From the NCBI GenBank assembly GCA_964416645.1, contig CAYQEZ010000024.1, forward strand, positions 1 to 25,699: a stretch of 25,699 nucleotides of DNA. Reading direction: 5' to 3'. The stretch is from GCA-002282575 sp964416645 (GTDB taxonomy: Bacteria; Pseudomonadota; Gammaproteobacteria; Thiomicrospirales; Thiomicrospiraceae). Every line of letters begins with the position of its first letter. Within the stretch, counting starts at the first letter, position 1. Both the position numbers and the translations under genes were made by a program. Shown piece by piece: positions 1 to 6,813 of this stretch. The notes beneath the pieces are model-generated. The model was not told the DNA's origin and ran no database searches. It saw only the letters and a program-made list of their open reading frames with translations.

Positions 1-745
1 GCTGTCTGACGGCGGCGCCTTGATCGTAGCCATGTTCCAGTAGTAACCAGCCGTCTGGATTTAAATGCTTAGGCGCTTGTTCTACCAGTAGCCGAATATC
101 ATCAAGACCATCGACACCGCTGGTCAGTGCGCTAATGGGCTCATGAGGTAGACTCGTTTGCTGTAAATGGGGGTCGTTGTGTGCGATGTAGGGCGGATTA
201 CTGACAATTAAATCAAAACGTTGATGCGCTAAGGCACTAAACCAGTCGCTGTGCATAAAGCGGATACTGGGTAAGCGCAGCGCGCAGGCATTATCTTGCG
301 CTACTGCTAGGGCGGCTTTGCTGGCATCAAGTGCTGTGATTTGTGCAATGGGGCGATGATGGGCGATGGCGATGGCAATAGCTCCGCTACCGGTTCCCAT
401 ATCACATACTGTCCAAGGCGCACGCTCAGGGATAAGTTCTAAGGCGGCATCGACCAGTAGCTCTGTATCTTGGCGCGGAATGAGGGTGTCGGGTGTGACG
501 GCGAGCTTCAGTCCGTAAAATTCCGTATCACCTAGAATGTAGGCAAGAGGTTCGCCTTGCGAGCGTCTCTCTGCCCATGTATTGAGTTGGGTTTGTTGGG
601 CATCACTAATTTCTTTTTCTGGATAAGTGCGTAACTGGGTACGTGTTAAGCCCGTAGCGCGGCAGAGCATTAGCTCTGCTTCGCGGCTGGCTTCTTCGGG
701 GGGCAATTGTTGGCGCAGCCACACTAGGGTTTGTGATAGGGTCAT
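1..745 (-). CDS. prmC: Peptide chain release factor N5-glutamine methyltransferase PrmC, C-terminus cut by window edge
   Basis: Reading the minus strand from the ATG at 745 gives an open frame of 248 codons to the window edge. PrmC methylates the Gln of the GGQ motif in release factors RF1 and RF2, using S-adenosylmethionine in the cytoplasm. The frame has the N-terminal PrmC helical domain, a Rossmann methyltransferase core with a GTGSGAIAIA SAM-binding loop, and the catalytic NPPY motif (antisense of about 190-201). E. coli PrmC is about 277 residues, so only some 30 residues are missing. The start overlaps the stop of the upstream PIN toxin (ATGA, 742-745), which implies translational coupling. 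No prfA, its usual neighbour, lies upstream. Family assignment is firm. Confidence 0.95.
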   Translation of the reverse strand, partial: MTLSQTLVWLRQQLPPEEASREAELMLCRATGLTRTQLRTYPEKEISDAQQTQLNTWAERRSQGEPLAYILGDTEFYGLKLAVTPDTLIPRQDTELLVDAALELIPERAPWTVCDMGTGSGAIAIAIAHHRPIAQITALDASKAALAVAQDNACALRLPSIRFMHSDWFSALAHQRFDLIVSNPPYIAHNDPHLQQTSLPHEPISALTSGVDGLDDIRLLVEQAPKHLNPDGWLLLEHGYDQGAAVRQ

Positions 746-1134
746 GAGCGAATAGCGTGAATGGTTAAAGTTGGTGTACTTAAAGCTAACCAAGCCTTGT
801 CAGCGGTTAAAATTTCGAGTTGATGATGAATAGCGGTAGCGATGCAACTTCGATCACCTAATGACAAACCATATTGACGGGTTGTGTAGCGCAAAACACC
901 TGCTGTGTGAGCAATGTTTTCTGTGTAGGGCAATATGGTTAAATTAAGTTGTTGTGCGAGTTGTTGAAGCAACTGACTATCGGCACCATTTTCGCAAAGT
1001 TTGCTAACCACTTCTGCCCAATTAACAGCCGATATGCATTGCGAATCATTATTTATAATGGTTGTTAAGGGTAGGTTAGTGGGTTCGTTATTGAGTAAAG
1101 CAATAATGACTGAAGCATCGAGTAAATATTTCAC
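742..1134 (-). CDS. vapC: PIN-domain ribonuclease toxin, VapC-like
   Basis: This 130-residue protein has the compact PIN-domain layout of VapC toxins, which are Mg-dependent ribonucleases that cleave tRNA or rRNA. The start LLDASVIIALL carries Asp6; the other acidic active-site residues appear to be Glu41 (NWAEV), Asp94 (LGDRSC) and Asp112 (TADKAW), so the site looks intact. It starts with GTG at 1134, only 5 nt after the antitoxin stop, with no good Shine-Dalgarno of its own, so translation is probably coupled to the antitoxin. Its TGA overlaps the ATG of prmC. The PIN fold is clear; the RNA target cannot be read from sequence. Confidence 0.88.
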   Translation of the reverse strand: MKYLLDASVIIALLNNEPTNLPLTTIINNDSQCISAVNWAEVVSKLCENGADSQLLQQLAQQLNLTILPYTENIAHTAGVLRYTTRQYGLSLGDRSCIATAIHHQLEILTADKAWLALSTPTLTIHAIRS

Positions 1135-1139
1135 AGGTG

Positions 1140-1373
1140 CTACTGCCAGTCTTTGTGTCTATTCTGGATAAACTCATCGACACTTGGCGTGTAGGCAGCT
1201 AAGGCTTCACGCAGGGATTCGAAAGAGGGGTTTTGTTTATCGCTCCCTGTTTGGCTTGCCCCTTTGCTCAGCCATAATTCAATTTGTTTAGCAATGCTAC
1301 GGTGCTGACGTTTAGCTTCTGCTTTAGCTAATTCATACAGGGTTTCGTCGATACGAACTGCGACGCTGGCCAT
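1140..1373 (-). CDS. ParD-like type II antitoxin
   Basis: A 77-residue protein starting MASVAVRIDETLYELAKAEA. The N-terminal beta strand followed by two helices (about residues 2-38) is the ribbon-helix-helix pattern of ParD-like antitoxins; RSIAKQIELWLSKG is typical. The C-terminal tail (about 40-77) would wrap the toxin. The ATG at 1373 is preferred over an upstream ATG at 1445 because AGGAG sits 8 nt before it, and the longer version would run through a terminator and a promoter. It is the first gene of the minus-strand operon antitoxin-toxin-prmC and should repress its own promoter, as such antitoxins commonly do. Confidence 0.85.
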   Translation of the reverse strand: MASVAVRIDETLYELAKAEAKRQHRSIAKQIELWLSKGASQTGSDKQNPSFESLREALAAYTPSVDEFIQNRHKDWQ

Positions 1374-1403
1374 AGTGATAACTCCTTGTTGCATTTGTAG
1401 GCA

Positions 1404-1433
1404 AGTGTAGCATAAGGGTGAAGCTAGTGGCAA
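1404..1433 (-). promoter_or_regulatory. Promoter of the antitoxin-toxin-prmC operon
   Basis: On the minus strand a TTGCCA -35 (1428-1433; 5 of 6 consensus bases) is followed after 18 nt by TACACT (1404-1409), preceded by TG at the extended -10 position. It lies just beyond the T-tract of the fadL terminator and about 30 nt before the antitoxin start. It is the only promoter I see ahead of prmC on this side. Confidence 0.5.
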
Positions 1434-1461
1434 TAAAAAAACCACCCCAAATGGGGTGGTT
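1434..1461 (-). terminator. Rho-independent terminator of the fadL-family gene
   Basis: A 9-bp perfect stem (1440-1448 with 1453-1461, loop AAAT) of AACCACCCC type is followed, reading the minus strand, by a run of T (plus-strand A, 1435-1440). It stands 30 nt past the fadL stop and separates that gene from the toxin-antitoxin operon. Confidence 0.85.
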
Positions 1462-1490
1462 CTAAGGTTATGCTAGTAAGCAGATACAAA

Positions 1491-2708
1491 TTAGAATTTG
1501 TAGCGCACGCCTATGCTATAACCCATTTGAGAGTGGCTAGTCGAGTTGGTATTGCCGCCAATGCCTTGTGTGCTTACTGTTGTGGTTACTTCAGGTGCAT
1601 AAACCATAGCGGCATCAATGCCCACATTTTTAGTTATCTGGTAGCCACCACCAATAGAGAAATGACTTTCTGTTGTAGCTGGAAAGAAAATATTGTTAAG
1701 GTTATTAATAGATGCTCCACGTTGTGTTGTGCCATTCATTGCTTTAATCGGATTATCAGCTTTGTTATAACCAGCACCAAGCCAATAGCCTGTTCCTTGA
1801 TAACGAACCCCTAAAGCTAATACGTTCTGATCTTGCCAGCCAAAATCTTTATAGCCTTTAGCATCGCCCCAACGTAGTTGTTTCAAGTCGCCCGTGAACA
1901 TGATATTGCCCATCGTGTAAGCTGCGCCCACTTTAAGCTCGGCAGGTTGCTCTAAGTTGTCTGTAATGCCAGTTACGCGGAATCCAGAAGCTGCGCCATC
2001 AGTAGAGTTAAGCTGACCTTTATATTTCATATTAATGGCTGAAGTATAAGCAGCACCTAAGGTAAATTGTTTACTAATGTCATAGTAACCGCCTAGGGTG
2101 TAACCCATGCCTAAATCGGATGACATGCCAGCCCCAAACTTCGCAGCACCGACACCAGTCGCATCATAGTTCATATCTAAGGCGCCATACTGAACAATCG
2201 GCGAAAAGCCCAAACCAAAATTACCACTGTTATAGGCAATGGTTGGAACAATGCGCATAATTTGCAAGGTGCTTTGTGCTTTAACTAATCCAGCTGTTGC
2301 TCCACTTGCAGGGTAGCCAGAATAATCAACCCCCATACCCGACGTGCCGAACATGCCGATACCAAAAGACCAATTATTGTTAATACGACTAGCAACAGCA
2401 ACGCTAGGAACAACAAAAGTGTCAGCTGCACTGCTGTGTTTTCCTGCACCTGTACCACCGTCGTTGCTCACACTTGGTTTGAACAGTGTGCCACCGAAAC
2501 CGATAATAGTGCCATCGCCCTTGCCAATTAAAGCGGGGTTAATAATAACGTTAGCTGCACCAAAATAGGCAGCTGTACCTGTACCACCTAAAGCAGATGA
2601 AACGGCACTCACGCCCGTCATGTTCGTACCGTTAGTGGCAAACGCAGCAGGGGCAATGAATAGCGTTGTGATGGCTGTAGCCAGCAGATTTTTAGATAAT
2701 GTTTTCAT
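1491..2708 (-). CDS. FadL/OmpP1/TodX-family outer-membrane transport protein
   Basis: This 405-residue protein is a predicted beta-barrel of the FadL family, which passes long-chain fatty acids or other hydrophobic compounds across the outer membrane. Residues 1-24 form a signal peptide ending AFA. The mature N-terminus (TNGTNMTGVSAVSSALGGTG, then NVIINPAL) matches the FadL hatch region, and the protein ends in KF, a terminal aromatic typical of outer-membrane barrels. Alternating aromatic and glycine-rich strands run throughout. The ATG at 2708 is chosen over one at 2720 because GAGG lies 6 nt before it; the longer start has no ribosome site. It has its own terminator and is separated from the upstream DUF302 gene by another. 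The substrate is unknown. Confidence 0.88.
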   Translation of the reverse strand: MKTLSKNLLATAITTLFIAPAAFATNGTNMTGVSAVSSALGGTGTAAYFGAANVIINPALIGKGDGTIIGFGGTLFKPSVSNDGGTGAGKHSSAADTFVVPSVAVASRINNNWSFGIGMFGTSGMGVDYSGYPASGATAGLVKAQSTLQIMRIVPTIAYNSGNFGLGFSPIVQYGALDMNYDATGVGAAKFGAGMSSDLGMGYTLGGYYDISKQFTLGAAYTSAINMKYKGQLNSTDGAASGFRVTGITDNLEQPAELKVGAAYTMGNIMFTGDLKQLRWGDAKGYKDFGWQDQNVLALGVRYQGTGYWLGAGYNKADNPIKAMNGTTQRGASINNLNNIFFPATTESHFSIGGGYQITKNVGIDAAMVYAPEVTTTVSTQGIGGNTNSTSHSQMGYSIGVRYKF

Positions 2709-2745
2709 GAACATCCTCATTATTTATTGATATTATTAGCATTGG

Positions 2746-2776
2746 AAAAAAATTCCTGTGAACCCTTTCGCAGGAA
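2746..2776 (-). terminator. Rho-independent terminator of the DUF302 lipoprotein gene
   Basis: A 10-bp stem (2753-2762 with 2767-2776, one G-T pair, 4-nt loop) is followed on the minus strand by seven T (plus-strand A, 2746-2752). It begins 17 nt after the DUF302 stop. It makes the DUF302 and fadL-family genes separate transcripts although they share a strand and are 84 nt apart. Confidence 0.85.
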
Positions 2777-2792
2777 GAAATAGGTTGAGTTG

Positions 2793-3362
2793 TTAGAGGT
2801 CGCCTTTAGCGCCTTTTTCTAACATTTCCCACATGGTGTCGCGCACTTCCATGGTTGCTTTTTTCAACTCTGGAGGCATTTTGCGCCCCATTTTAATCGC
2901 CATATCCATGTTCATGGTGTAAATCCACAAACCATCCGCTTGTTCAACAATGGTGACACGGCAAGGTAAGAAGCCTGCCATTGCAGGTGAAAAATCGATC
3001 ATTTTACGTGCGGTTTCTGGGTTACAGAAAGACATGACATGAAGATCACCCGTTTTAACGCCTCGTGCTTTCAACTCTTCAGAAAGCGGTAACTCGCCAA
3101 CGTTTTTAATGTTGCGTTTGATGGCCACAGCATTGACAGAGTCTTTAATGTCGTCTAATTTTACGCCATCTTTAACTTTCACTTTCCACATGGTGGCTTC
3201 AGCAATATCGCCTTCAGCTGCTACCCATTTGTCCCAAATGTCCATAAAAGTGCTACCCGCACCTTCTTCTAGGTTGCTAATGGCATTCATAGTACCGCAA
3301 CCAGATAGTGTTGCTACGCCAGTTGCTAATAGTAAGCCTTTGATCCAATTAGTTGTTTTCAT
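2793..3362 (-). CDS. DUF302-domain lipoprotein
   Basis: A 189-residue protein with a lipoprotein signal peptide: basic start, hydrophobic core and lipobox LSGC with the lipidated Cys at 22. The rest resembles DUF302 proteins, a small alpha/beta fold of unknown role often found in bacteria with sulfur or redox metabolism. Recognisable segments are the central GDLHVMSFCNPETARKM, then AGFLPCRVTIVEQADG and WIYTMNMDM. Two cysteines (in FCNP and LPCR) could pair or bind a ligand. Asn follows Gly2 from the lipidated Cys rather than Asp at +2, which favours the outer membrane. AGGG lies 6 nt before the ATG. Its function is not known. Confidence 0.8.
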   Translation of the reverse strand: MKTTNWIKGLLLATGVATLSGCGTMNAISNLEEGAGSTFMDIWDKWVAAEGDIAEATMWKVKVKDGVKLDDIKDSVNAVAIKRNIKNVGELPLSEELKARGVKTGDLHVMSFCNPETARKMIDFSPAMAGFLPCRVTIVEQADGLWIYTMNMDMAIKMGRKMPPELKKATMEVRDTMWEMLEKGAKGDL

Positions 3363-3490
3363 AGTAAACCCTATGCTCCGTTGTGTTTTTAAATTTGACG
3401 AGCATTAGAATACGCTTATTTTAGCAAAAGCTAAATCTCAATTTTTTTATAGACAAATAATATTTACTAATGGCTAATATTAGAAAATGC

Positions 3491-4603
3491 TTATACTCTG
3501 AATCCTAAGCGACTTGCCCAAAGATAAGTTATTTCTGTTAACAATTGATTTGTAACAGATAATTCTGTCCATTCGCGTCTTAATGGGTAGTGGCGTCGAT
3601 AGTGCTCGAAGGTGTGTGATCGCTCTGCCTCAGGTGAATTACGTAGTGTTTGATCGTCATAAAAAAATGGATAAGCCTGTTGCAAAATGCTATTCAGTTG
3701 TTCTAATGGGGTCTTTCCGCTTGCCAAAATAGGGGGTTGTTGACTTAAATGAGGTTTGTATTTCGGTTCTTTTTGTCCTGACCAATGTGCCAGTGCTTGC
3801 GCCGCCATAAAGCCACCACGGTATTTCGCATCCCATGCATGTCCGGCAATATGAGGTGTGGCGAGTTGGCTCTTGGTCAGTAATTCGTTGTTAATATTAG
3901 GTTCATTGCTCCAGCAATCGGTAATGAGGTGCAAGTCATGGCGTGTTAGCAGTGCCGCTTCATCAACCACGTCACCACGAGCAGCATTAATGAACAGGTT
4001 ATGGGGTTTAATGAAGGCAAGATTGCGATGATTGATTAAATGAAAGGTGGGGTGCTCGCCTGTATGAGTTAGTGGCGTATGTAGCGAGATGATATCTGAC
4101 TGAGCCAATAATTCAGTTAAGGGTATGTGTGGGAAGTCGCTTTCTGCTTGCTGGCGATAGGGGTCGTTGAGGTGCAGCTTAATGCCCAGCAGGCTGGTCA
4201 ATTGTTGAAGCTGTTTGCCGACATTGCCGACACCAATAATACCTAGCGTCACGCTTTCTAGTTCTCGCTGCTGTTGTAGCGCATAAGCAACGATTTGCAC
4301 AATGACATATTCTGCTACGGATCGTGCGTTGCAGCCTTGAGCGGTATAGAGCGTCACGCCCGCATCGGCACAGGCTTGCACATCAATATGGTCTAGTCCG
4401 ACGACGGTACTACCAATAAATCGAATGTTGGGATGGTGTTGTAAAAATTCGGCACTAATGTGAGTACGTGAACGAATAATCAGCGCATCGGCTTGTTGCG
4501 AGTTTTGAGCAATGTCGCGCCCTGGTACTATAATAGTCTTTCCTAAAGTGCCGAATAAGCGCTCTGCTTCGACGACCGCGTCGTCAATTACGATGGTTAA
4601 CAA
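3491..4603 (-). CDS. pdxB: Erythronate-4-phosphate dehydrogenase PdxB
   Basis: A 370-residue D-2-hydroxyacid dehydrogenase that oxidises 4-phosphoerythronate in the DXP-dependent pathway to pyridoxal 5'-phosphate. It has the NAD-binding LGIIGVGNVGKQL (GxGxxG about 124-129) and the catalytic set Arg (AARGD, about 209), Glu (about 234) and His (TPHIAGHAW, about 251), followed by the C-terminal PdxB dimerisation domain with the basic HYRRHYPLRREW stretch. I place the start at TTG 4603: GGGGAG sits 5 nt before it, and the protein then begins MLTIVIDDAVVEAE, matching family N-termini. An ATG at 4630 would add nine unlikely residues and overlap the divergent hydrolase gene. No convincing terminator follows. 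Confidence 0.92.
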   Translation of the reverse strand: MLTIVIDDAVVEAERLFGTLGKTIIVPGRDIAQNSQQADALIIRSRTHISAEFLQHHPNIRFIGSTVVGLDHIDVQACADAGVTLYTAQGCNARSVAEYVIVQIVAYALQQQRELESVTLGIIGVGNVGKQLQQLTSLLGIKLHLNDPYRQQAESDFPHIPLTELLAQSDIISLHTPLTHTGEHPTFHLINHRNLAFIKPHNLFINAARGDVVDEAALLTRHDLHLITDCWSNEPNINNELLTKSQLATPHIAGHAWDAKYRGGFMAAQALAHWSGQKEPKYKPHLSQQPPILASGKTPLEQLNSILQQAYPFFYDDQTLRNSPEAERSHTFEHYRRHYPLRREWTELSVTNQLLTEITYLWASRLGFRV

Positions 4604-4617
4604 GAGAACTCCCCTAG

Positions 4618-5256
4618 ATGTTACGTCCACTATTGCCTGCTAGCTTTGAACGCATGATGATACAAGGAAATGTGGGTGCATTGGAAATTTGTGTCAAACG
4701 CCCCGCGCAAATTACCGATCAAACGCCCTTATTGGTGGTTGCCCATCCGCATCCCTTACACGGGGGTAGTTTTCACAATAAGGTGGTGCAAACGGTAGCT
4801 AAAGCAGGTGCCGAAATGTCGGCGCTGGTGGTGTTGTTCAATTTTCGTGGTGTGGGGGCATCGGAAGGTGAGTTCGATCATGGTCACGGCGAGCGTTATG
4901 ATTTATTGTCGGTGGTTGAATTTGCTCAAGCTCATTGGGGTCAGCGTCAGCTTTGGTTGAGTGGTTTTTCTTTCGGTGCTTGGATGTCTGCTTTAGTTGC
5001 TGAGCGGTTGCAGCCACAGTACTTATTACTAGTTGCACCACCAGTTTCGCTGTATCCGATGGAAAGGGTTAATCTGTGCGATTTCAAACTTACCGTGATA
5101 CAGGGTAGTGAGGATGAAGTAGTCGATGCACAGCAGGTTATGCGTTGGTCGCAGCAGCAACAGGCTGATATGTTGTGGCGCAGTCAGGCTAGTCATTATT
5201 TTCATGGTCAATTATTGTGGTTGCGCAAGGCAGTGATGATGGGTTTTTCTGCCTAA
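4618..5256 (+). CDS. Alpha/beta hydrolase, COG2945-like
   Basis: A 212-residue serine hydrolase with a minimal alpha/beta fold and no signal peptide, so cytoplasmic. The HPHPLHGGS oxyanion region (43-51), FNFRGVGASEGEFDHGHGE, and the nucleophile elbow GFSFG (Ser118) are typical of the small COG2945 alpha/beta hydrolases. Asp166 (GSEDEVV) and His196 (HYFHG) complete the triad. The substrate is unknown. The ATG at 4618 lies only 14 nt from the divergent pdxB start and has a weak ribosome site; internal ATGs at 4654 and 4657 (MIQGNVGALEI) are also possible, and homologues often start near there. The gene stands alone, with the efflux operon promoter following. Confidence 0.85.
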   Translation: MLRPLLPASFERMMIQGNVGALEICVKRPAQITDQTPLLVVAHPHPLHGGSFHNKVVQTVAKAGAEMSALVVLFNFRGVGASEGEFDHGHGERYDLLSVVEFAQAHWGQRQLWLSGFSFGAWMSALVAERLQPQYLLLVAPPVSLYPMERVNLCDFKLTVIQGSEDEVVDAQQVMRWSQQQQADMLWRSQASHYFHGQLLWLRKAVMMGFSA

Positions 5257-5265
5257 TCGCTTATC

Positions 5266-5306
5266 TTCAAACATATTAGCATTTCATGATATAATAATAT
5301 TATTAT
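5266..5306 (+). promoter_or_regulatory. Probable promoter and palindromic operator of the efflux operon
   Basis: A TTCAAA -35 (5266-5271) is followed after 18 nt by a consensus TATAAT (5290-5295). A perfect 16-bp palindrome, ATAATAATATTATTAT (5291-5306), overlaps the -10 and the expected start point, so a repressor bound there would block transcription. No regulator gene lies next to it. The remaining 87 nt up to the tolC-like ATG hold an AGAGGG ribosome site. Confidence 0.45.
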
Positions 5307-5393
5307 GCTTGCTATTAATGGTGTTAATTGCCCTTATGAGGGTGTAAGATTGTTGATTGCAAAGCCGTTCGTTGACATTTAAGAGGGTGAACT

Positions 5394-6758
5394 ATGAAGC
5401 CGTGGTTAAGCTGGATTGGAATAATAGCGCTGAGTGTTGTGCAGACAGCACAGGCTGAAAAGCTCGATTTGCGTCAGTGTATTGCGCAAGCCTTAGCTCA
5501 AAATCCTTCCTTAATGGTCAGCGCTTCGCGTATTGAACAGGCTCAAGCGGCGATTGATCGTTCTAAAAGTAGTTACCTTCCCAAGCTATCTACCAGTATT
5601 ACGGCATCACGTAGTAACGATCCGTTAAACGTATTCGGTATGAAGTTGATGCAGCACAATGCGACGTTTAACGATCTAGGCTTGGCTGAATATACTGGTA
5701 ACGGACAGGTTGCGCCTAAAAAACTTAACAATCCTGGCGACTACTCCAATATTAATACCCGTATTCAGGCCGAGATGCCTCTTTATACGGGCGGTCAAAT
5801 TGATGCCTATGTGCGTCAGGCGCAAGGATTGTTAGCGGCAGCGCAAGCGGGTGATGTGGCGGCTCGTCAGCAACTCATGTTCATGGTGTTTCAGGCTTAT
5901 GAAGGTGTGAATACGGCTGGCGCCTTTGTTGAAGTCGCTGTACAGGGTGTAAAAGCCGCCGAATCTTTTGTCAAAACAGCTGAAAATTTGACCAACCAAG
6001 GGGTGATGGTTAAATCGGAATTGCTCACTGCTAAGGTGCATTTAGCGAATGTCGAAGTGCAACGTGCTCAAGCACAAAACCAACAAGCAGTAGCATTGGA
6101 ACAGCTTAAAGTGTTAATGGGTATGGCGTTAGATGCGCCATTAACGGTTGCTCAAGGTCGCAGTATTGCTGATATAGCGGTCGATGTTGCAACCGCGAAG
6201 CAACGCGCTTTAGCCAATAACCCTCAATTACGTGCCTTGCGTATGCAAACCGAATCTTATGGTGCGGCTGTGGATGCCGCTAAGTCGGCTTATTTGCCAA
6301 CGGTAGGCGTGATGGCGCGTCAAGATTGGAACGATACGTCGGTTGCGCTGAACCACAGTAGTTACACCATTGCTGGTGTGATGAATTGGACCATTACGGA
6401 CTTTGGTGCCACACGTGCCAGTGTCGATATGGCACGTTCTAGCCAAGCGGAGTTGGCAGCTCAGTTGCGTCAACAAGAGCAAGAGCTGGCTTTTAAGGTT
6501 TCAGAGTCTTATAAAAAAATGAGTGAAGCCAAACAGCGTGTCAATTCACTGGCGGTTAACGTCGAACAGGCCGATGAAGCGCAACGTTTAGTTCGTCAGC
6601 GTCATGAAGGTGGTGTGGCGACCATTACGGAAGTTTTAGTATCGCAAACCCAGCTGTTGAAGGCAAAAGCAGATCTAATTTCAGCTCGTCATGATGTCAG
6701 TACCCAAAAAGCGATGGTGCGCTTGCTGATGGGTGAGTTGGAAGAAAGCTTGTTTTAA
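5394..6758 (+). CDS. TolC-family outer-membrane efflux channel
   Basis: A 454-residue outer-membrane factor that forms the exit duct of a tripartite pump. Residues 1-21 are a signal peptide ending AQA. The mature protein has the two TolC/OEP repeats, each rich in Ala/Gln-heptad helices: about 24-240 (LDLRQCIAQALAQNPSL opening) and about 255-450 (AKQRALANNPQLRALRM opening). The coiled-coil segments (for example AQAQNQQAVALEQLKVLMG) would build the periplasmic tunnel. An AGAGGG ribosome site precedes the ATG. It is the first gene of the operon; the adaptor begins 55 nt downstream. The length is close to the family norm. Confidence 0.93.
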   Translation: MKPWLSWIGIIALSVVQTAQAEKLDLRQCIAQALAQNPSLMVSASRIEQAQAAIDRSKSSYLPKLSTSITASRSNDPLNVFGMKLMQHNATFNDLGLAEYTGNGQVAPKKLNNPGDYSNINTRIQAEMPLYTGGQIDAYVRQAQGLLAAAQAGDVAARQQLMFMVFQAYEGVNTAGAFVEVAVQGVKAAESFVKTAENLTNQGVMVKSELLTAKVHLANVEVQRAQAQNQQAVALEQLKVLMGMALDAPLTVAQGRSIADIAVDVATAKQRALANNPQLRALRMQTESYGAAVDAAKSAYLPTVGVMARQDWNDTSVALNHSSYTIAGVMNWTITDFGATRASVDMARSSQAELAAQLRQQEQELAFKVSESYKKMSEAKQRVNSLAVNVEQADEAQRLVRQRHEGGVATITEVLVSQTQLLKAKADLISARHDVSTQKAMVRLLMGELEESLF

Positions 6759-6813
6759 CCCCTTGTAACCCATTTTTATGATCGTTAGCCATAACCAGAG
6801 TTAGGATTATCTT

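Noticed and set aside
742..1461. Genomic island or attachment site around the toxin-antitoxin pair
   Set aside because: No integrase, tRNA, direct-repeat flanks or obvious composition shift; only the TA pair itself looks accessory.
1470..1814. 114-codon plus-strand frame opposite the fadL-family gene
   Set aside because: It lies wholly antisense to a well-supported gene, has no ribosome site, and its protein matches no family pattern.
3420..3435. TTTAGC/GCTAAA hairpin as terminator of pdxB
   Set aside because: Only six pairs, and no T-run follows on the minus strand; the nearby T-run is on the plus strand where no gene ends.
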